Source: a virus
IMG/VR virus record: IMGVR_UViG_3300036406_000072
Span: 1-34,730 of that record
DNA: 34,730 nucleotides
Reading direction: 5' to 3' (one strand)
The notes under the pieces are model-generated. The model searched no databases. It was given only the letters and a program-made list of their open reading frames with translations, and had not been told where the DNA came from. Shown here piece after piece: positions 30,184 through 34,730 of this stretch. The translations under genes and the position numbers were made by a program. Position 1 is the first letter of the stretch. Every line of letters begins with the position of its first letter.

Positions 30184-30363
30184 ATGAAAACGCAAGAGGC
30201 AATCGACTACTACGGCAGCACCAAAAAGCTGGCTGATGCATTGGGCATTTGGCCGCAGGTGATCTACACCTGGGGCGAGACTCCACCAATGGGCAGGCAG
30301 TATGAGCTGGAGGTCAAGACCGAAGGGACACTGAGGGCAGATCGGGAGCCAGTTAATGGCTGA
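30184..30363 (+). CDS. cro: Cro-type repressor, P22 Cro family
   Basis: The protein has 59 residues from ATG 30184, with AAGGA 6 nt upstream; an ATG three bases earlier is possible. The sequence 'YYGSTKKLADALGIWPQVIYTWGETPP' (9-35) is a helix-turn-helix, and the overall pattern is that of the P22 Cro family (PF14549). Cro proteins bind operators and turn down early or CI promoters. It sits just right of the operator dyad and overlaps the primase gene by 8 bases. No CI partner exists in the window, so it may only throttle the early promoters. Confidence 0.8.
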   Translation: MKTQEAIDYYGSTKKLADALGIWPQVIYTWGETPPMGRQYELEVKTEGTLRADREPVNG

Positions 30364-32371
30364 CCTTTCAAAAGTCCTTGGCGGCCCTTGGGCACCACCA
30401 CCAGAAAAGCTGGTCGCACCACCAGAGGTGCAACTCATTGATGCAATGCGTGCGGCAGGCCTCGAGCCACCGAGCGAAATCCTGATGGATGGCAAGATTC
30501 ACAGGTTCCGATCAGGCACCAAAGGCGCACCAGGCCATGGCGACAAGCCAGGCTGGTATCTGGTCTTCGGTGATGGCATTCCAGCAGGGCGCTTTGGCTG
30601 CTGGCGTTCTGGCATGGAGGTGACCTGGCGAGCTGATGTAGGACGCAAGCTCACGCAGACGGAGGAAATGGCCCACGCCAGACGCATGGCAGAGGCCAAG
30701 GCGCTGCGCGACGCTGAACTGGAGCGCAAGCACCAAGTGGCCAGCGAGACAGTCGAGAAAATCTGGACAGGTGCCCAAGGAGCCAGCCCAGAGCATCCAT
30801 ACCTGCAGCGCAAAGGCATTGGCGTGCATGGCGCACGGATTACAGGAGATGGTAGGCTGGTGCTTCCACTCTACGACCAAGACGGAACGCTGGCCACGCT
30901 GCAGTATATTGACCACGACGGCGGCAAGTTGTACCACCCAGGTGGCCAAACTGGAGGAAAGTTCTGGATGGTAGGCTCACTGGATGAGCCTGGCGCACTG
31001 TTTGTGGCCGAGGGTTTTGCCACAGCAGCCACCATTCACGAGACCACCAACAGGCCGGTGGTGGTGGCATACAGCGCCAGCAACCTCGTGCCGGTAACTG
31101 GCATCATGCGCGAGATGTATGGCGCAACTCAGGACATTGTGATCGTGGCAGATCATGACAAGTCTGGAGTTGGGCAGCGGTATGCAGAACAGGCCTCGGC
31201 CAAATTTGGAGCGAGGATGGTCATGCCGCCAATCGAGGGAGACGCCAACGATTATGCCCAAGCAGGCCACGACTTGGCCAGCCTTCTGCTCCCACCAAAG
31301 GACGACTGGCTCATCCCAGCAGATGACTTCTCAGCCCAGCCAGCACCAATCTCCTGGCTTGTTAAGCGTTGGCTGCAGTCCCAGGCGCTCATCATGGTTC
31401 ACGGCCCATCGGGCGGCGGCAAGACATTCGTCGTGTTGGACTGGTGCTTGCGCATGGCCAGCGGCATCGAAGACTGGGCAGGCCAGAAGGTTCGGCCAGG
31501 CAATGTGGTCTACCTGGCAGGAGAAGGCCACCACGGCCTGCGTGGGCGCGTTGCAGCCTGGAAACACTACCACCAGGCTGGTCACCTGGCCATGTGGTTG
31601 TCCAAGGACGGCTGCGATCTCAACACCGCAACCGGTTACATCAAAGTGGTCGAGCAGGTCAGAGCGTTGCCAGAAAACCCAGCCGTGATCGTGGTTGATA
31701 CCCTGCACAGGTTCTTGGCCGGTGATGAGAATAGTGCCCAGGACGCCAAGACCATGCTGGATGCCTGCAACAGCCTGATGAATGAGTTTAAGTGCAGCGT
31801 GATCCTGGTTCACCACACCGGTGTGGCCGAGGAAGCCCAGCACAGGGCCAGGGGATCAAGCGCCTGGCGAGGCGCTCTGGACATCGAGATCAGCATCGTT
31901 CCAGGCAAGGACGACCAGCCCATGCAGATCGTGCAGCGCAAGTCCAAGGATGCCGAGATGGCCCAGACGGTCTTTGTTGAGCTGCAGCAGGTGACCATCC
32001 CAGGCTGGTATGACGAGGACAACCAGCCTGTGACCTCGGCAATCATCGTCCAGTCGCAAGCCCCAACATCAGCAAAGAAGGACGGCAAGATCGACAGCCA
32101 TCGCAAGACCTTTGAGAACGCCTGGTGGGCATCTGGTGCCGAGGAGCGCAACGGCCAGCCATACCTCAGCAGGTCGGCCATGCTGGACTACCTGATCCAG
32201 AAAATGGATGTCAGCGAGACCTCAGCCAAGCAGTACCTCAAGCCAAGCGTGCCAGGAAAACCAATCGCAGACCTGCTGACAGCCGAGATCATCGAGGCCT
32301 TTGAGCATGGCTGGCTGGTGGTCAATGAGACTCATGCAAGTTCCATGCTCATTCGCAAGTCGGAGAGATGA
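30356..32371 (+). CDS. Primase-helicase (Toprim plus RecA-like helicase)
   Basis: The protein has 671 residues, with ATG 30356 inside the end of cro. The N-terminal half carries a Toprim domain: 'FVAEGFATAATI' (Glu219) and 'IVIVADHDKSG' (Asp266, Asp268). The C-terminal half is a RepA/AAA_25-type hexameric helicase: Walker A 'GPSGGGKT' (350-357), Walker B 'AVIVVDTLHR' (443-452) and 'ILVHHTG'. It resembles the primase-helicase of many phages and plasmids. Such proteins load at the origin and make primers. The putative origin follows directly. An N-terminal zinc motif is not obvious, so DNA primer synthesis is inferred from the domain set. Confidence 0.88.
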   Translation: MADLSKVLGGPWAPPPEKLVAPPEVQLIDAMRAAGLEPPSEILMDGKIHRFRSGTKGAPGHGDKPGWYLVFGDGIPAGRFGCWRSGMEVTWRADVGRKLTQTEEMAHARRMAEAKALRDAELERKHQVASETVEKIWTGAQGASPEHPYLQRKGIGVHGARITGDGRLVLPLYDQDGTLATLQYIDHDGGKLYHPGGQTGGKFWMVGSLDEPGALFVAEGFATAATIHETTNRPVVVAYSASNLVPVTGIMREMYGATQDIVIVADHDKSGVGQRYAEQASAKFGARMVMPPIEGDANDYAQAGHDLASLLLPPKDDWLIPADDFSAQPAPISWLVKRWLQSQALIMVHGPSGGGKTFVVLDWCLRMASGIEDWAGQKVRPGNVVYLAGEGHHGLRGRVAAWKHYHQAGHLAMWLSKDGCDLNTATGYIKVVEQVRALPENPAVIVVDTLHRFLAGDENSAQDAKTMLDACNSLMNEFKCSVILVHHTGVAEEAQHRARGSSAWRGALDIEISIVPGKDDQPMQIVQRKSKDAEMAQTVFVELQQVTIPGWYDEDNQPVTSAIIVQSQAPTSAKKDGKIDSHRKTFENAWWASGAEERNGQPYLSRSAMLDYLIQKMDVSETSAKQYLKPSVPGKPIADLLTAEIIEAFEHGWLVVNETHASSMLIRKSER

Positions 32372-32377
32372 TTATGG

Positions 32378-32576
32378 TTATCCACAGACTTATCCACAAT
32401 CATGGAAGGGTAACAGGTAACTATGACGTAAAAAAACGTAATCAGTTACCTGGGCAAAGGCTGCGTTTAGGGTAACGTAACGTAATCCCCCCCTTTAGGG
32501 GGGGTTACCAGTTACCTAACGCTGCGGCCAATTCCATAACCAAGACCACATAAAAAGTGTTGAAAAGTTATCCACA
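32378..32576. other. Putative origin of replication (DnaA boxes and GGTAAC elements)
   Basis: The gap between the primase-helicase and next gene is noncoding (226 bp). It holds three perfect DnaA boxes TTATCCACA at 32378-32386, 32390-32398 and 32568-32576. GGTAAC occurs at 32409-32414, 32416-32421 and 32471-32476, and its complement GTTACC at 32445-32450, 32504-32509 and 32511-32516. CAGGTAACT (32414-32422) and AGTTACCTG (32444-32452) are a perfect inverted repeat. A short A-rich run lies at 32430-32436. This layout fits a DnaA-dependent origin with phage-encoded iteron-like sites. No experiment or search backs it. Confidence 0.7.
32487..32504. repeat. Perfect C7/G7 hairpin in the origin region
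   Basis: Seven C (32487-32493), TTTA (32494-32497) and seven G (32498-32504) form an all-G:C stem. No T-tract follows, so it is not a classic terminator. It is flanked by GGTAAC-type repeats. A single-strand initiation structure or protein site is possible. Confidence 0.75.
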
Positions 32577-32597
32577 GGAAAGTAAGCAAGCACTAAC

Positions 32598-32780
32598 ATG
32601 ACACAACCAATCGACAAACCCAACTTCGCAACATGGGAGCGCGACAACCTGGTGCGCTTTTGTCAGGACTGCTACGCTGCACTGCTGGTCGAGCAGGAGG
32701 CCAACGAGCAGCTCAGGATTGACCTCAAGGATGCAATGAAGATGGCGCGGCAGCAAATTCTGAAGGACAATGCAGCATGA
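32598..32780 (+). CDS. Small protein before the terminase, function unknown
   Basis: The 60-residue protein begins 'MTQPIDKPNFATWERDNLVRF' and is helical with a charged end ('LRIDLKDAMKMARQQILK'). Similar tiny proteins commonly precede the small terminase in phages, but I know no function. Its stop overlaps the terminase start (ATGA, 32777-32780), so they are co-translated. Confidence 0.65.
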   Translation: MTQPIDKPNFATWERDNLVRFCQDCYAALLVEQEANEQLRIDLKDAMKMARQQILKDNAA

Positions 32781-33229
32781 CCACGAAAACACACAAAGCA
32801 AAGACTGGCGAAAAGAAGCCAGTCAGAAGGCACGAGAACAAGGCCGAGTTGATCGGCTTGGTGCTTTCCGGAATGCGTAACGGTCTGAGCGCATTCAAGG
32901 CCTGCGAAGCCGCTGGTTTGTCGCAAAGCACTTTCAACCTGTGGGTCAATGAGGATGCAGAGCTTGCCGCAGAATACGCGCGCGCGAGGGAAGACCTGAT
33001 CGAGCGCATTGCAAACGAGGTGATCGAGTTGAGCGATGCCGATGTCGGAATGCAGCCAGACGGCAAGAAAGACTGGGCAGCGGTGCAGAAGCACAAGCTG
33101 CAGGTCGATACCAGAAAGTGGCTGCTGTCAAAGCTGGCCCCGAAAAAGTACGGCGAGAAGATCGAAGTTTCTGGCGATCCTGCCAATCCGCTGGTTCAAC
33201 GCATTGAGCGCGTGATCGTCAAAACATGA
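32777..33229 (+). CDS. terS: Terminase small subunit, Sf6/PBSX-like
   Basis: The small terminase recognises phage DNA and starts packaging. It has 150 residues. 'ISAF'-type helix-turn-helix: 'GLSAFKACEAAGLSQSTFNLWVNED' (about 37-61) is the DNA-binding part. The middle helices ('YARAREDLIERIANEVIEL') build the oligomer ring, and the C-terminus ends 'RIERVIVKT'. It overlaps the large subunit start by four bases, the usual terS-terL pairing. The family match is good by pattern; the packaging site (pac) was not located. Confidence 0.85.
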   Translation: MTTKTHKAKTGEKKPVRRHENKAELIGLVLSGMRNGLSAFKACEAAGLSQSTFNLWVNEDAELAAEYARAREDLIERIANEVIELSDADVGMQPDGKKDWAAVQKHKLQVDTRKWLLSKLAPKKYGEKIEVSGDPANPLVQRIERVIVKT

Positions 33230-34449
33230 GCGTCCTGCAACTTGCAACCCCCGAATGGGCGCTTCCCCTGCTGGAGCCAAGCCGCTACAAAGGCGCATGG
33301 GGTGGCCGAGGCTCTGGCAAGTCCCACATGTTTGCCGAGCTGATGATCGAGGCCCACATCATGGATCAGAAGCGGCGCAGCGTCTGCGTCCGTGAAATTC
33401 AGAAGTCCCTGAACCAGTCCGTGAAGCGCCTGCTGGAAACCAAGATTCAGGACATGAACGCTGGCGCTTACTTCGAGGTGCAGGATGTTGTCATCAAGTC
33501 CAAGAAGGCAGATGGCGCAATCATCTTCCAAGGTATGCAGAACCACACAGCCGACTCGATCAAGTCGCTGGAGGGCTATGACTGCGCCTGGGTTGAGGAG
33601 GCCCAGAGCCTGAGCCAGACCAGCCTTGACCTGCTGCGGCCAACGATCCGCAAGCCAGGCTCAGAGCTGTGGTTTACCTGGAACCCACGCGATCAGTCCG
33701 ATCCGGTGGACTTCCTGCTACGCGGCCCGACACCGCCAAAAGATGCCACCGTCCTGAAGGTCAACTTCACCGATAACCCTTGGTTCCCAGAAGTCCTACG
33801 CGACGAGATGGAGTACGACAAGCGGCGCGATCCTGACAAATACAGCCATGTCTGGATGGGCCAGTACCTGACCAACAGCAGCAGCCGAGTGTTCAAGAAC
33901 TGGCGCGTTGAGGACTTCGAGGCACCGCCAGACGCCATCCACCGGCTCGGTGCTGACTGGGGCTTTGCAGTCGATCCGACCACTTTGGTGCGCTGCCACA
34001 TCATTGGCCGCACCCTCTACATCGACTACGAGGCCTACATGATCGGCTGTGAGATCGTGAATACCCCTGAGCTGTTCATGACCGTGCCCGAGGCCGAGAA
34101 GTGGCCCATCGTGGCCGACTCGGCCAGGCCAGAGACCATCAGCCACATGAAGAAGAACGGGTTTCCCAAGATCATGACGGCGATCAAAGGCCCAAAGTCA
34201 GTTGAGGAAGGCATCGAGTTCCTGAAGAACTACGACATCGTTGTCCACCCGCGCTGCATCCACACAATTGACGAGCTGACCCTTTACAGCTATAAGCAAG
34301 ACCCATTGACCGGCAGAATATTGCCCGTGCTGGAGGATAAGAAAAACCACGTCATTGACGCCTTGCGGTATGCCTGCGAGGCCGTGCGGCGATCCAGCGC
34401 AGCTAGGCCCATTGCTTTTACCCCCATCGCCAATATGAAAAAGTGGTGA
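33226..34449 (+). CDS. terL: Terminase large subunit
   Basis: This is the packaging motor: ATPase plus nuclease. It has 407 residues. Walker A 'GGRGSGKS' (26-33), acidic Walker B near 'CAWVEEA' (Glu124/125), then the RNase-H-like nuclease with Asp244 in 'GADWGF', Asp298 in 'ADSARPE' and Asp378 in 'VIDALRY'. The type is Terminase_3/PBSX-like, often linked to headful packaging. That and the circular permutation implied by the window overlap point to a headful mechanism. It is followed 29 nt later by the portal start. Confidence 0.93.
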   Translation: MSVLQLATPEWALPLLEPSRYKGAWGGRGSGKSHMFAELMIEAHIMDQKRRSVCVREIQKSLNQSVKRLLETKIQDMNAGAYFEVQDVVIKSKKADGAIIFQGMQNHTADSIKSLEGYDCAWVEEAQSLSQTSLDLLRPTIRKPGSELWFTWNPRDQSDPVDFLLRGPTPPKDATVLKVNFTDNPWFPEVLRDEMEYDKRRDPDKYSHVWMGQYLTNSSSRVFKNWRVEDFEAPPDAIHRLGADWGFAVDPTTLVRCHIIGRTLYIDYEAYMIGCEIVNTPELFMTVPEAEKWPIVADSARPETISHMKKNGFPKIMTAIKGPKSVEEGIEFLKNYDIVVHPRCIHTIDELTLYSYKQDPLTGRILPVLEDKKNHVIDALRYACEAVRRSSAARPIAFTPIANMKKW

Positions 34450-34478
34450 GACAATTGCACAAATTGAGGAATTAATCT

Positions 34479-34730
34479 ATGGCCAGAATCTCAAACGACC
34501 AACGGCTCTCGAATCTGCACAGCGAAGCCCTGCGCCAGTTCAATGACATCCAGACTGCGCTGCGGGATGAGCGCCTGCAGTGCCTGCAAGATAGGCGCTT
34601 CTATTCCCTGTGCGGCAGCCAGTGGGAAGGCCCACTGTGGGATCAGTATGAGAACAAGCCCAAGTTTGAGGTCAACAAGATCATGCTGGCGGTCATTCGC
34701 ATCGTCAACGAATACCGCAACAACCGCATC
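34479..34730 (+). CDS. Portal protein, 5' part (cut by the window end)
   Basis: The ATG at 34479 starts 84 codons of the P22-like portal and runs into the window edge. The first 35 codons (34479-34583; 'MARISNDQRLSNLHSEAL...ERLQC') precede the overlap with base 1; the rest duplicates 1-147 in the same frame. A GAGGA site lies a few bases upstream. Joined with 1-1956, it gives a complete 686-residue portal gene. Confidence 0.92.
   Translation, partial: MARISNDQRLSNLHSEALRQFNDIQTALRDERLQCLQDRRFYSLCGSQWEGPLWDQYENKPKFEVNKIMLAVIRIVNEYRNNRI
34584..34730. repeat. Right copy of 147-bp end redundancy
   Basis: Identical to 1-147 except at positions corresponding to 1, 9 and 21. All three changes are silent in the portal frame (TTG/CTG Leu, GAC/GAT Asp, TAC/TAT Tyr). 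Confidence 0.93.

Noticed and set aside
1-34730. Transfer RNA genes, integrase, attachment sites, anti-CRISPR or toxin-antitoxin pairs
   Set aside because: None could be supported by sequence. The RHH gene is not next to a toxin-like frame, and no cloverleaf with the usual T-arm was seen by eye.

Overview
The window is a complete, or nearly complete, genome of a short-tailed (podovirus) double-stranded DNA phage of the P22/Sf6 assembly type. It is presented as a linear cut through a circular map. The last 147 bases repeat the first 147 with three mismatches, so the unit length is about 34,583 bp and the portal gene is split across the two ends. Parts of it are rather GC-rich (37 of 60 bases at 1-60), with short AGGAG-type ribosome sites and many ATGA or TAATG stop/start overlaps. 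No ribosomal RNA, transfer RNA, integrase, CI-type repressor or host gene was found. The host cannot be read directly. Codon style, and protein families that I associate with freshwater Burkholderiales phages, make an aquatic betaproteobacterium my best guess, at low confidence. This looks like an environmental assembly, because the two copies of the overlap differ only at synonymous positions.

Late region, plus strand (32598 through the map end to 22008). The order is small gene, small and large terminase, portal, scaffold, major coat and a decoration-like protein, followed by a strong terminator. Then come small basic proteins, a gp4-like tail factor, a repeat-bearing fibre-like protein, more small basic proteins, a gp10-like hub, a needle-like protein with a C1q/TNF-type knob, a gp7-like ejection protein and two large helical ejection-protein candidates with Pro/Ala linkers. 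A separately encoded head-binding adaptor, a small 'EEGTWTP' domain protein and an AT-rich pectate-lyase-fold tailspike follow. The lysis region has several small membrane proteins, a 3-TM holin and a glycoside-hydrolase-108 endolysin.

Early region, minus strand (30060 down to 22012). One tightly packed operon encodes a Sak4-like ATPase, a DUF669 SSB-like protein, a Cas4-like PD-(D/E)XK nuclease, a DEAD/DEAH helicase, a DEDDh exonuclease, a free-standing HNH/AP2 endonuclease, a VRR-NUC nuclease, an Arc-sized ribbon-helix-helix protein, a NrdR-like zinc ribbon and small membrane proteins. This is a recombination and DNA-processing set plus small regulators.

The two arms diverge from a control region at 30061-30183, which has overlapping promoters and a perfect dyad. 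Rightward it begins with a P22-type Cro and a primase-helicase. Right after the primase-helicase gene lies a 226-bp noncoding block with three consensus DnaA boxes, six GGTAAC/GTTACC elements and a C7/G7 hairpin, which I read as the replication origin. The most rewarding places to look are this origin, the lone NrdR-type zinc ribbon, the split DUF5872-type gene with its neighbouring small basic virion-operon genes, the Cys module that recurs in three proteins, and the physically split tailspike.
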